Below are positions 8,288-15,667 of a stretch of DNA of 27,371 bases, one piece after another. The translations under genes were made by a program, and so were the position numbers. The notes beneath the pieces were generated by a model. The model did not search any database. It saw nothing but the letters and a program-made list of their open reading frames with translations, and was not told the DNA's origin. The stretch covers positions 1-27,371 of the forward strand of contig CAYUMU010000091.1 in the NCBI GenBank assembly GCA_964445985.1, given 5' to 3'. Origin of the DNA: CAYUMU01 sp964445985 (GTDB taxonomy: Bacteria; Planctomycetota; Planctomycetia; Pirellulales; S012-138). The number at the start of each line of letters is the position of its first letter. Position 1 is the first letter of the stretch.

Positions 8288-8763
8288 AGGGTACGTCGTT
8301 GAAGGCTGGATCCTCGGGCATCGTTCTCGTCCGCAGCCAGCCGATCTTCATCGGGATGGTACCAAAGTCGGCACCGGTGCGAGGTGGTCAACCATAGTTC
8401 GGAACGTGGTTGCGAAAGCCAATCGCTGATTTTACTCAATCCGTGATCGACCATCGCTCTACGAACCAATCGATTGAGTTGCTGGGGAACGGCATATACC
8501 CACACATCCCAGGCAGGACCATATAAGCCCGCTTCTTCCCAGTCATGCGAGGCCGACAGGCCCAGGTTGGTCTTTCGGTAGCCAGCCGTCAACACAAGAT
8601 GCTTGCCATCCCCTGTCGGTTGGCCGGTCCGATTCGACGCGAAGTGCAGCTGAAGTTCGTCAAGTTGCGGTACCGATGCGAGCGCATCGCTGATCAGAGC
8701 CGCCCCCACGGGATAAGCCAGGGAGCGAGGCAACTTTTCTCGATATTTGGTGGGAATCACCAC
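8284..8763 (-). CDS. Conserved-looking hypothetical protein, 159 residues
   Basis: I do not recognise this family. The protein is soluble, with no signal peptide or membrane segment, and is rich in Trp, Tyr and His in its C-terminal half (for example HDWEEAGLYG and CRLWYHPDED). The body is balanced in composition, unlike the arginine-rich shadow frames nearby, which supports real coding. GTG is the start: GGAGAAC lies immediately upstream, so either of the two adjacent GTG codons (8763 or 8760) may be used; the second has the better spacing. Its stop overlaps the stop region of the FHA gene by 4 bp in tail-to-tail orientation, so the two transcripts run into each other. Function unknown. Confidence 0.7.
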   Translation of the reverse strand: MVIPTKYREKLPRSLAYPVGAALISDALASVPQLDELQLHFASNRTGQPTGDGKHLVLTAGYRKTNLGLSASHDWEEAGLYGPAWDVWVYAVPQQLNRLVRRAMVDHGLSKISDWLSQPRSELWLTTSHRCRLWYHPDEDRLAADENDARGSSLQRRTL

Positions 8764-9006
8764 GTTCTCCGCGAGTTGTCACGCTGGGATTTCAGACTAT
8801 TGCGGGCGGTGGAGCGCTGCGATGCAGGCTGGTTCCACCGTGCTGTCATCGTTCCAGTGTGAACGCACGAACAATGGCTAGTCAACCAGGGTTGTCGCTG
8901 CGCTCAAACTCTGGCCACGAGCTTTCATCCCTGCCGGGATGAGTATGTAAAAGTGCTAGGGGGGGTCGAAGAATTACTTCCCGAAATGTGGTTCGTGTCC
9001 AAGCCG

Positions 9007-9065
9007 ATGTTGATTGCAGGGTCGTACCCGCCGCAACTGGATTCCCGCCTTCGCGGGAATGACGG
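9007..9065. repeat. Dispersed palindromic repeat, copy 1
   Basis: Begins ATGTTGATTGC and continues to the hairpin ATTCCCGCCTTCGCGGGAAT, which has a perfect 8-bp stem, then GACGG. It is shared over its whole length with the copy at 10390-10471, apart from a 23-nt insertion there. The hairpin core belongs to a type of short palindrome scattered through many bacterial genomes. Confidence 0.85.
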
Positions 9066-9098
9066 TGTTCAGGCGAAAACGGTATCGTCAGTGACAAT

Positions 9099-9134
9099 AT
9101 CCGGGGCGCAAATAATATCCGGGGCGCAAATAAT
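9099..9134. repeat. 18-bp perfect tandem duplication
   Basis: ATCCGGGGCGCAAATAAT occurs twice, head to tail, ending 9 bp before the tsaD stop codon complement. No binding protein or role is evident; slippage or a small duplication is the simplest origin. Confidence 0.95.
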
Positions 9135-9143
9135 CGACGGCTT

Positions 9144-10184
9144 CTAGAGTTTGGTCCCGCGTTCGATGCCTCGCAGCAGGCCTGGTTGAACGTCGATGTT
9201 GAGGTTGGCTGTTTTCCCAGCCTGGAACATTTCCACGGCCACGGCGCCCATCACGGCGTTATCGGTGCAGAGGCGGAGCGGGGGCACGAAGAGTTCGATG
9301 TTTCTTTCCTGGCACACGCGTTCCAGTTCTTCGCGGAACGCGCGATTGGCTGCCACGCCGCCGCCGACGCAGAGCCGCGATGAGCCGGTTTGCTCCAGGG
9401 CTTGCATGGTTTTGCCCACCAGCACATCGATGGCCGCGGCTTGAAAGCTGGCGGCGAAATCGGCGGCCTGTTGGGGCGTGAGTTCGGTTTTGAAGGGGTC
9501 GCCGCCCGGCCCCGCGATGGCGTAGCGGACGGCGGTTTTCAGACCGCTGAAGCTGAAATCGAGCCGGTGGCGGTCGTCGAGCATGGGCCGGGGGAAACGA
9601 TGCCGGCGGGGATCGCCCGTGACGGCCGTTTTTTCGATGGCGGGTCCGCCGGGAAAGCCCAAGCGGAGCATGCTGGCGACTTTGTCGAAGGCTTCGCCCG
9701 CCGCGTCGTCGATGGTGGAACCCAGCAGGCGAAAATCCACGGGGCTGGGGCATTCGTACAAGCTGGTGTGGCCGCCGCTGACGATCAGGGCCGTGCAGGG
9801 GAACACGTTCTGGCCGCTCGATAGCCGGCAGGCGTAGACGTGGGCGTGGAGGTGATTGAAGGCCACCAGGGGAAGATCGAGGGCCACGCAGAGGGCCTTG
9901 GCGGCGCACAGACCGACCAGCAACGAACCGGCCAGGCCGGGGGTGGTGGCCACGGCCACGGCGTCGAGATCCTGGAGGGTGACTTTGGCCTGTTCGAGCG
10001 TTTCGTGAATGACCGGCAAGATGCGTTCGACGTGCGCCCTGGAAGCGATCTCGGGCACCACGCCACCGAACCGTTCGTGCAGTGCCGTTTGCGAAGCCAC
10101 CACGGCCCCCAGCACTTCGAGGCGGTCGGTAACCACGGCGGCGGCCGTTTCGTCGCAAGTTGATTCGAGCAGGAGTAGCTTCAT
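9144..10184 (-). CDS. tsaD: tRNA N6-adenosine threonylcarbamoyltransferase TsaD
   Basis: Transfers the threonylcarbamoyl group from TC-AMP to A37 of ANN-decoding tRNAs, with TsaB and TsaE, in the cytoplasm. The 346-residue protein starts with the family hallmark LLLLESTCDETA. The metal-binding His-x3-His is present as NHLHAHVYA (His111 and His115), with VSGGHTSL, the SFSGLKTAV segment, the nucleotide-binding VGGGVAANRAFREEL and CTDNAVMGA near the C terminus. Length is normal. The start at 10184 is chosen because it begins directly at the conserved first strand; an in-frame ATG at 10232 would add 16 Arg/Ser/Ala-rich residues. It is downstream of ftsQ and ddl on the same strand, but a spacer of about 325 bp with a repeat copy makes its own promoter likely. 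Confidence 0.97.
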   Translation of the reverse strand: MKLLLLESTCDETAAAVVTDRLEVLGAVVASQTALHERFGGVVPEIASRAHVERILPVIHETLEQAKVTLQDLDAVAVATTPGLAGSLLVGLCAAKALCVALDLPLVAFNHLHAHVYACRLSSGQNVFPCTALIVSGGHTSLYECPSPVDFRLLGSTIDDAAGEAFDKVASMLRLGFPGGPAIEKTAVTGDPRRHRFPRPMLDDRHRLDFSFSGLKTAVRYAIAGPGGDPFKTELTPQQAADFAASFQAAAIDVLVGKTMQALEQTGSSRLCVGGGVAANRAFREELERVCQERNIELFVPPLRLCTDNAVMGAVAVEMFQAGKTANLNIDVQPGLLRGIERGTKL

Positions 10185-10509
10185 GGCAGGGGCGGAATGC
10201 GCGCGGCGAGCGGAACGAGTTGAAGAAAACACGGTTTGCCATCAGCCCTGCGTTGCAGCCGCGTGGGCCGAAGAGCCGCGGAAACTGGGCGAACGACGGT
10301 CAATTATCGCGCAAGCCGAGGCTGAGGCGAAGGGGGGAAATGGCGGTTTGCCGGCTGGCGGGGGCCGGAAGCTGGAATACTTGCCACCCATGTTGATTGC
10401 GCGGTCGTATCCGCCGCGGCTGGATTCCCGCCCCCGTCTTCACGAGGGCATGCTCTTCGCGGGAATGACGGGACGTGCGGGAGGTGGTTCAACGACGCCC
10501 TGCCCCCTC
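10185..10509. other. Intergenic region between tsaD and the ftsQ-like gene
   Basis: About 325 bp. It holds copy 2 of the dispersed palindromic repeat (10390-10471) and presumably the tsaD promoter to its left. Open frames crossing it are arginine-rich shadows; no gene is supported. Confidence 0.55.
10390..10471. repeat. Dispersed palindromic repeat, copy 2, with internal insertion
   Basis: Same sequence as 9007-9065 from ATGTTGATTGC through GGATTCCCGCC to CGCGGGAATGACGG, but about 23 nt (10432-10454, containing CTTCACGAGGGCATG) are inserted into the hairpin loop. Copies 1 and 2 flank tsaD in the same orientation. Confidence 0.85.
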
Positions 10510-11370
10510 CTACTGCGAGCGGCCTGCGTCGTTTCCCGTGGCGGTGTGGGGGGTTGCGCGCCAAGCGTTGGTCGTGGGACGAAGGTCGATTTCCTTTTGT
10601 CCCACGGCATCGAGCGAGCCGTTTTTGGCGATGAATTCTTGCAGCCGGGCGAGTTTGTCTTGCACCGAGTGCTCGCCCTCGGCGGCGCTGCCGGGCGGGT
10701 GTCCCCAGACGATGCGGGTGCCTTCCAGGGTGTAGAGATCGTAGAGGAAGACTTCGCCGGCGGGATCGGCGGGCGTGGCCGAGGGCACAATTTGCGCGAG
10801 CCGCAGTTCGCTCCAGACGTCGATCAGTTCGGCGGCCAGGCGACTGCCGCCGGCCACGCGGGGGTCGCCCCAGGGCATGCCGACTTGTCCCAGCGGCACG
10901 CTGTTGACCTTGGCCAGCCGCGGATAGCGGCGGGCCTCGTTGGGCGAAAAATCGGCGCTGGGGAGCAGCACGCTTTCGGCATCGACCGCGAACAGTCCTC
11001 CGGGGACTTCCACCATGCAAACCGGCTGGCGGTAGGTAAGCTCCACCTTGACGCGGGCCGGGTATTCTTTGCTGACGCGGGTGACGCTGGCCACCCAGGG
11101 GTGCAAGGGGAAGGCGTCGTGAATCCGCTGGGTGAGGTCGTCGTCGAGAATGGAAAGCGGCCGGTCGAGGCTGACGCTGCGCAGCACTTCGGACTTGATA
11201 TCGGTGTGAATCCAGGGTGGGGCCGGCGTGAGATCCAAACGCTCGGGCGTGACAAAGTAGGCTTCGTGCTGCTTGACCCGGTCGCGAACCGTGTACCAGG
11301 TAACTCCCCAGGCAATGCCGAAGGCTGCCAGGGTGAGCACGGCCAGTTGGATGCGACGTCGGCGAGTCAT
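10510..11370 (-). CDS. ftsQ: FtsQ/DivIB-like cell-division membrane protein with POTRA-type domain
   Basis: A 286-residue bitopic protein: basic N terminus (MTRRRR), one transmembrane helix (about 7-28), then an extracytoplasmic part. The region around 95-150 has the FtsQ/POTRA pattern: a short helix ending HPWVASVTRV, YPARVKVELTYRQPV and GGLFAVDAESVLL. KEIDLRPT near the C terminus resembles the iDLR motif of FtsQ beta domains. In other bacteria FtsQ links FtsL/FtsB to the division machinery. It lies 66 bp downstream of ddl, the classical ddl-ftsQ order of the division/cell-wall cluster. The start at 11370 puts the basic stretch right before the helix; an ATG or GTG at 11415 would add 15 residues. 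Sequence similarity to FtsQ is remote, so synteny carries much of the call. Confidence 0.72.
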   Translation of the reverse strand: MTRRRRIQLAVLTLAAFGIAWGVTWYTVRDRVKQHEAYFVTPERLDLTPAPPWIHTDIKSEVLRSVSLDRPLSILDDDLTQRIHDAFPLHPWVASVTRVSKEYPARVKVELTYRQPVCMVEVPGGLFAVDAESVLLPSADFSPNEARRYPRLAKVNSVPLGQVGMPWGDPRVAGGSRLAAELIDVWSELRLAQIVPSATPADPAGEVFLYDLYTLEGTRIVWGHPPGSAAEGEHSVQDKLARLQEFIAKNGSLDAVGQKEIDLRPTTNAWRATPHTATGNDAGRSQ

Positions 11371-11436
11371 GGGCAAAAAGTTGGGGCGAATACAAAAGGA
11401 AGCAACGACGACCAAGGGCCGCCGGAGCGGCGGGCG

Positions 11437-12471
11437 TTACAAGGAGCGGAGCTGGGGCCGGGCGCCGTGGTGAGGGAGCAGCCTGTGTGAGGACTGGGGT
11501 TGGCCAGGGCGGGACAGGGCCTCGCGGGACAGGGTCTCGCGGACCAGCTGGTCGCAGAGGCGCGGCATATCGAGCCCTGCGCGGGCGGCGGCCATGGGCA
11601 CCAGGCTGTGGCTGGTCATGCCGGGCACGGTGTTGACCTCCAGCACCCAGGCCCTCTGGTCGGCGTCGAGCAACAGATCGACGCGAACCATGCCGCGGGT
11701 TCCCAACGCGGCGGCGGCGGCGAGGGCCGTGGTTTCCAACTGCTGCTGAATTTGGCCGGGGAGCGAGGGGGCCACGTGGTAGCGGGCGCCGCCGTCGGCG
11801 TATTTGGCCGAATAGTCGAACCAGCGGCGCGGAGTTTCGATTTCGATGGCGGGCAGGGCGTGATCGTTCCACACGGCCACCGTGAGCTCGCGCGCGGTGA
11901 GGAACGGCTCGACCAGGCAGAAGGGATCGTATTCGCCAGCGTGTCGCAGGGCCCCGGAGAGTTGGTCGGGGCGGTCTACCCGCAGCACGCCGAGGCTGGA
12001 ACCCTGGGCGTCGGGCTTGACCACCAGCGGCAGGCCCAAGTGGGCGGTTCGCGGCAGAGATTCGGCCAGCGGCTCGGCCACATGCAGGAGCACGTAAGGG
12101 AGCGTGGGCACGCCTGACTGGGCAAAGCGTTCTTTGCTGGCCGATTTGCTCATGGCCAGGCGACTGGCGGCGGGACCGGAACCGGTGTAGGGAATGCCGA
12201 GTTGCTCGAGCCTGGCCTGGACGCGGCCGTCTTCGCCGGCGCCGCCATGCAGGGCGATAAAGCAGGCGTGGAAGCGCCCCGCGCGAAGCTGTTCCCAGGG
12301 GTGAACGGTCGGGTCCCAGAGTCGCACGGCGTGGCCTGCCTGGCGCAAGGCCGCGGCAACGCATTGGCCGCTTTCGAGGCTGACCTCGCGTTCGGCCGAG
12401 TCGCCGCCGTACAGCACGGCCACCCGCAGTTTGGGCCGCCGCTGAAGTTGAAGGCTATGGATGTTCGTCAT
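11437..12471 (-). CDS. ddl: D-alanine--D-alanine ligase
   Basis: ATP-grasp enzyme that joins two D-alanines for the peptidoglycan pentapeptide stem. Motifs in order: VAVLYGGDSAEREVSL at the N terminus, ALHGGAGEDG with GIPYTGSG, the ATP-grasp loop VVKPDAQGSSLGV, VRVDLLLDADQRAWVLEVN with metal-binding Asp, Glu and Asn, and TVPGMTSHSL. The C terminus extends about 20 residues beyond the usual end with a Pro/His/Arg-rich tail. The ATG at 12471 is chosen over the one at 12477 because AGGAGG lies 7 nt before it and directly abuts the other. First gene of a likely ddl-ftsQ transcript. A functional Ddl implies that this organism makes peptidoglycan. Confidence 0.97.
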   Translation of the reverse strand: MTNIHSLQLQRRPKLRVAVLYGGDSAEREVSLESGQCVAAALRQAGHAVRLWDPTVHPWEQLRAGRFHACFIALHGGAGEDGRVQARLEQLGIPYTGSGPAASRLAMSKSASKERFAQSGVPTLPYVLLHVAEPLAESLPRTAHLGLPLVVKPDAQGSSLGVLRVDRPDQLSGALRHAGEYDPFCLVEPFLTARELTVAVWNDHALPAIEIETPRRWFDYSAKYADGGARYHVAPSLPGQIQQQLETTALAAAAALGTRGMVRVDLLLDADQRAWVLEVNTVPGMTSHSLVPMAAARAGLDMPRLCDQLVRETLSREALSRPGQPQSSHRLLPHHGARPQLRSL

Positions 12472-12478
12472 GCGCATT

Positions 12479-12484
12479 CCTCCT
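12479..12484 (-). promoter_or_regulatory. Strong ribosome binding site of ddl
   Basis: AGGAGG on the minus strand, 7 nt before the ATG at 12471. It is the best Shine-Dalgarno sequence in the window and decides the ddl start. Confidence 0.85.
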
Positions 12485-12878
12485 TGAATGCCGCGCGGCT
12501 CTCTCGCAGGCCGCCGCTGGGTTGTCGCTGGCGCGAAAGTGTGCCTGGCCTACCCCTGGTAGCTTGCCGGCTGCGATCTTCGCCTGTTTGGCGGCCAGCG
12601 ACAAGACCGGTTCTGGGTTGTGGACAGAGGCCGTGAAAGCTGAGCAAGCTGACAGCGATGCTGGCAGAGAGGGAGGCGCGGATTCAACGAGAAAAAATAG
12701 CCTCGCAGGTTCCGTGTAAGAGTTATCGGATTCGAAGCAGAACAACCTCCCAAGATCAACCGATTGTCATTCTGCCTCGGTGTCGTTCTAGCGACGGTAG
12801 CCGAACGAAGCTCGTTGTCCAACACGGCGGATACCTCGTTTCGAACGTGTTCGCAATTCGGGCCGCCGCTCTCGTGCG

Positions 12879-12906
12879 CTGGATCCCCGCCGTCGCGGGG
12901 ATGACG
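12879..12906. repeat. Dispersed palindromic repeat, copy 3 (core only)
   Basis: CTGGATCCCCGCCGTCGCGG followed by GGATGACG. This is the hairpin core of the repeats at 9007 and 10390 with compensating changes (TTCCCGC/GCGGGAA becomes TCCCCGC/GCGGGGA), so the stem is kept while the sequence drifts. Confidence 0.75.
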
Positions 12907-12956
12907 AGTTGTTGGGATGCTATTTTAATTCTTGATCCATCACGTCGAGCTTTGGT

Positions 12957-13715
12957 TCAGTCCAGCCCTCGGGGCTTGAGGATTTCTTGCATGACGATGG
13001 CGTTGCGGAGACCGTCGGGTGACATGAGCAATTTGGCAAAATCGGATCGGCCGGGGGTGTTTTGGGGTGAGGCTTTACTTCCGGTGATGGTGCTGCCGTA
13101 GACCCGATCGTCGTCGGATGAGGAGAGCAGGGAACTGCCGAGCGACCCCACCTCGTGATCGAAGGTGGAGTGCAGCCGGGCTTCGGTCGATTCGTCGACC
13201 TGTTCTAACGACGACTGAAAGCCAAAGGCGGGTGGGCGGACGTCTTTTTCTTCCTGGCGAATCAGGCTTTGCACCTGGGCCGGCACGCTTGGGGTGCGTG
13301 CCGCGGGGGGCTTGGGACCGGTGAGCGAGGGCATGGGTTTGGAGAGGGGCGCGCGGGGATCGTCGGCGCGCTCGCCCGACATGCGCCCTTCGACCGGGGC
13401 TCCGGGACGGCGGCCGCCCAGACCGGGCTTGCCGGCGTTGCCACGCGCGGGGGTTGGTCTGCCCTGCGGCTGTTCACCGCGTTTTTGGGAAGCGCGGCGG
13501 AGAAACGTGTCGATTTCGTCTTCGGGCTGCTCTTGCTGGGCTTTGACGGGGCGCGGTTGGGGGCGGGCCGGGGCCTTTTTGTTGGCTTCCTGGTTTTTGG
13601 CCGCAACCTGGTTGATGATCCAAACCACGATCGAGAACAGCACGAACAGCACCGAGAGCAGGCTGCTGATATCGGCAAACAATGGCACGGTCATCGCGGC
13701 GACGGGATTGGTCAT
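12957..13715 (-). CDS. Small membrane-anchored Pro-rich hypothetical protein of the nfeD-floA operon
   Basis: A 252-residue protein with one N-terminal hydrophobic helix (about 12-36, ending in VVWIINQVAAKNQ) and a long cytoplasmic part. Residues about 45-140 are Pro/Arg/Gly-rich and probably disordered; the last 100 contain a more structured patch ending in FAKLLMSPDGLRNAIVMQEI, which looks like an amphipathic helix. No family is recognised. Its start overlaps the stop of floA by 4 bp (ATGA-type), so it is translationally coupled and probably works with the flotillin. B. subtilis carries another small gene (yqfB) after its NfeD and FloA genes, but I see no similarity that would make them orthologs. 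Confidence 0.8.
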   Translation of the reverse strand: MTNPVAAMTVPLFADISSLLSVLFVLFSIVVWIINQVAAKNQEANKKAPARPQPRPVKAQQEQPEDEIDTFLRRASQKRGEQPQGRPTPARGNAGKPGLGGRRPGAPVEGRMSGERADDPRAPLSKPMPSLTGPKPPAARTPSVPAQVQSLIRQEEKDVRPPAFGFQSSLEQVDESTEARLHSTFDHEVGSLGSSLLSSSDDDRVYGSTITGSKASPQNTPGRSDFAKLLMSPDGLRNAIVMQEILKPRGLD

Positions 13716-14773
13716 GCGTTGGACCCCCGGACTTCGCCGATGGTGCCTTGGGCGATGGCTTTGCGCATGTCGGTATCTGCCTGCACGTTGCGCAGGCGGT
13801 AGAAATCGAGGATGCCGAGCTGGCCCGTATTGAAGGCTTCGGCGATGGCCTTGGGCACTTCGGCTTCGGCCTCGGTGAGGCGAGCCCGGCTTTCTTCGAT
13901 GCGGGCGATGTTTTCTTGTTCTTGGGCCACGGCCATGGCTCGGCGGCTTTCGGCCTTGGCTCGCGCCACGCGGGTATCGGCTTCGGCCTGATCGGCCTGG
14001 AGTCGGGCGCCGATGTTCATGCCCACGTCGATATCGGCGATATCGATGGAGACAATCTCGTAGGCGGTTTGCGAATCGAGCTTGCGGGCCAGCACGGCTT
14101 TGGAAATTCGGTCGGGGTTTTCCAGCACTTCTTTATGCGTACGCGCCGAGCCGATCGCGCTGACAATGCCTTCGCCCACGCGAGCGACGATGGTTTCTTC
14201 GCCGGCTCCACCGATGAGCTGGTGCAAGGCGGCTCGCACCGTAACGCGGGCTTTCACCTTGAGTTGAATGCCGTTTTTGGCCACGGCGTCGAGCGTTTCG
14301 CGGCCTCCACCCTTGGCGGGGCAATCGATCACCTTGGGGTACACGCTGGTTTGCACGGCTTCGAGCACGTTGCGGCCGGCGAGGTCGATGGCGGTGGCCA
14401 GTTTGAAATCGAGGGCGACGATCTTGGCCTTGCTGGCGGCAATCATGGAGCGAATGACGAGCGGCACGTTGCCGCCCGCCAGGTAATGGGCTTCGAGGGC
14501 TTTGCTGGTGATGCCGGTATCTTCGCCCAGGCCGGCTTGCACGGCCATGATTTTGCTGCGGACGATGACCGTGGGGTTGACCTTGCGGAAGGTCATGCCA
14601 AGGAGGTCCAAAATGCCAATCTGGGCGCCGGTGGTCACGGATTGGATCCAGAGCCTGAAGTAGCGGGCAAAGATGGCGAAGACCACCAGGCCGCCAATTA
14701 GCAGGGCAAAGAGCACGATGATAAAAATCAGGTCCGATTTATCCATCGGGCCATCGGCGGCGAACAATAACAT
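13712..14773 (-). CDS. floA: Flotillin-like protein FloA
   Basis: A 353-residue membrane scaffold of the bacterial flotillin (FloA/YqfA) family, which organises functional membrane microdomains. One hydrophobic hairpin-like segment (about 15-38) anchors it; SPFH-like sequence follows (IQSVTTGAQIGILDLLGMTF, TVIVRSKIMAVQAGL), then the family-specific central part (DLAGRNVLEAVQTSVYPKVI) and an Ala/Glu-rich heptad region (about 250-320) that drives oligomerisation. Length is close to the usual 330 residues. An ATG 27 nt inside (14746) begins right at the anchor and is an alternative start; neither has a strong ribosome binding site. It is flanked by nfeD 111 bp upstream and the coupled membrane protein downstream, the usual FloA context. 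Confidence 0.95.
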   Translation of the reverse strand: MLLFAADGPMDKSDLIFIIVLFALLIGGLVVFAIFARYFRLWIQSVTTGAQIGILDLLGMTFRKVNPTVIVRSKIMAVQAGLGEDTGITSKALEAHYLAGGNVPLVIRSMIAASKAKIVALDFKLATAIDLAGRNVLEAVQTSVYPKVIDCPAKGGGRETLDAVAKNGIQLKVKARVTVRAALHQLIGGAGEETIVARVGEGIVSAIGSARTHKEVLENPDRISKAVLARKLDSQTAYEIVSIDIADIDVGMNIGARLQADQAEADTRVARAKAESRRAMAVAQEQENIARIEESRARLTEAEAEVPKAIAEAFNTGQLGILDFYRLRNVQADTDMRKAIAQGTIGEVRGSNA

Positions 14774-14884
14774 ATTACGGTCTCTAAATTTGGGACAGCT
14801 GGTCCGTGCTGGGCAAGGCCTGCGTTTCCTGTAGCGGAGCGAGGGGAGGCTGTCAAGAAACTGCCGCCCCGCAAACCTCCGATC

Positions 14885-15514
14885 TCAGGAAACGGCGTCG
14901 TCGAACGGGTCGAGTCCTAATGAGTCGATGGGGCGAGATAAGAGGTCGTCTTGTTCCTGGCCGCGCTGGGAGTCGGGGGACTGTTGTTTTTGTTGGGCGG
15001 CGAGCTCTTGTTGTTCTTCTTGCTCGTCGATGGGCCTGACCACCACGCGATTGGCGCGGACTTCGACGACTCGCACGGCCTGGCCGGACTCGATGGCCAT
15101 GCCTTCGCTCACGGCGTCGATTACTTTGCCATCGACCAGAATGGCGCCGCTGGGCAGCATCAAGCTTTTGGCGCGGCCGACTTTCCCCAGCAGTTCTCGC
15201 ATGCCGCGGCGGGAAGGGCTATCGGGGAGCACGTCTTCGCTGGTGGGGGCGCCGAGGAGGATGCGGCGGCCGATCGGCGTGTTGGGCCACCACTTGAGCG
15301 CGAAGAAAATGATGGCGGGGGTGGCCACGACGGCCGCCACGAGCAGCAGGGTGCCTTCGATGGGACCGCTAAAGTAGGCCAAGCCCACGGCAGCTAGCAC
15401 GGCGAACACGGCCAGCACGCCGAGCACCCCGCCCGATGGCAAAAAGGCTTCTAGCAACATGAGGGCCAGTCCCGCCAAAAGCAGCACAATGGCCCACATC
15501 AAGTAGACCGTCAC
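14885..15514 (-). CDS. NfeD-family membrane protein
   Basis: A 209-residue short-form NfeD protein, partner of flotillins. Three or so transmembrane helices occupy about 5-80 (LLLAGLALMLLEAFLPSGGV, then VLGVLAVFAVLAAVGLAYF and LLLVAAVVATPAIIFFALKW). An OB-fold-like domain follows at about 105-165: GKVGRAKSLMLPSGAILVDG and AVRVVEVRANRVVVRPI. The remaining 45 residues are Gln/Glu-rich and probably disordered. Start is GTG at 15514, supported by GGAGG 9 nt upstream (complement of 15524-15528). The N-terminal ClpP-like protease domain of long NfeD forms is absent, as in other floA-linked short forms. It is the first gene of the three-gene operon. Confidence 0.93.
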   Translation of the reverse strand: MTVYLMWAIVLLLAGLALMLLEAFLPSGGVLGVLAVFAVLAAVGLAYFSGPIEGTLLLVAAVVATPAIIFFALKWWPNTPIGRRILLGAPTSEDVLPDSPSRRGMRELLGKVGRAKSLMLPSGAILVDGKVIDAVSEGMAIESGQAVRVVEVRANRVVVRPIDEQEEQQELAAQQKQQSPDSQRGQEQDDLLSRPIDSLGLDPFDDAVS

Positions 15515-15667
15515 CGTTGCAATCCTCCGAGAGGCAGTTGGATGGGAAACCCTGCTATTTTGGCGCGCGGCACGAAGCTTGGGAAGCGTTTGCCGCCACC
15601 GAGCCCAAGGTTCCCCTGAAACGCTATCTGGGTGTATTCTACTCGCTTGCCGATCCGCGGTCCCGAT

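Larger units (their letters stand above)
8764..9143. other. Repeat-containing intergenic region
   Basis: About 380 bp between the unknown gene and tsaD. It contains a small CATCCC/GGGATG hairpin near 8925-8940, one copy of the dispersed palindromic repeat (9007-9065) and an 18-bp tandem duplication (9099-9134). A plus-strand open frame through it is made largely of these repeats, so I do not call it a gene. Confidence 0.6.
12472..12956. other. Intergenic region upstream of ddl
   Basis: About 485 bp. It contains the ddl ribosome binding site, probably its promoter, and copy 3 of the short palindromic repeat (12879-12906). No convincing coding frame or RNA is seen. Confidence 0.5.

Noticed and set aside
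8953..9147. A 64-codon plus-strand frame ending in a repeated ISGAQI motif
   Set aside because: It is composed mostly of the palindromic repeat and the 18-bp tandem duplication, so the peptide repeat is a by-product of DNA repeats.
10304..12364. A 686-codon minus-strand open frame across ftsQ and ddl
   Set aside because: Arg/Pro-rich out-of-frame reading of two recognisable genes; it also runs through a repeat and an intergenic spacer.
9007..12906. Repeats around tsaD as a CRISPR array
   Set aside because: Only three copies, kilobases apart, with hairpin structure and no regular spacers or cas genes.
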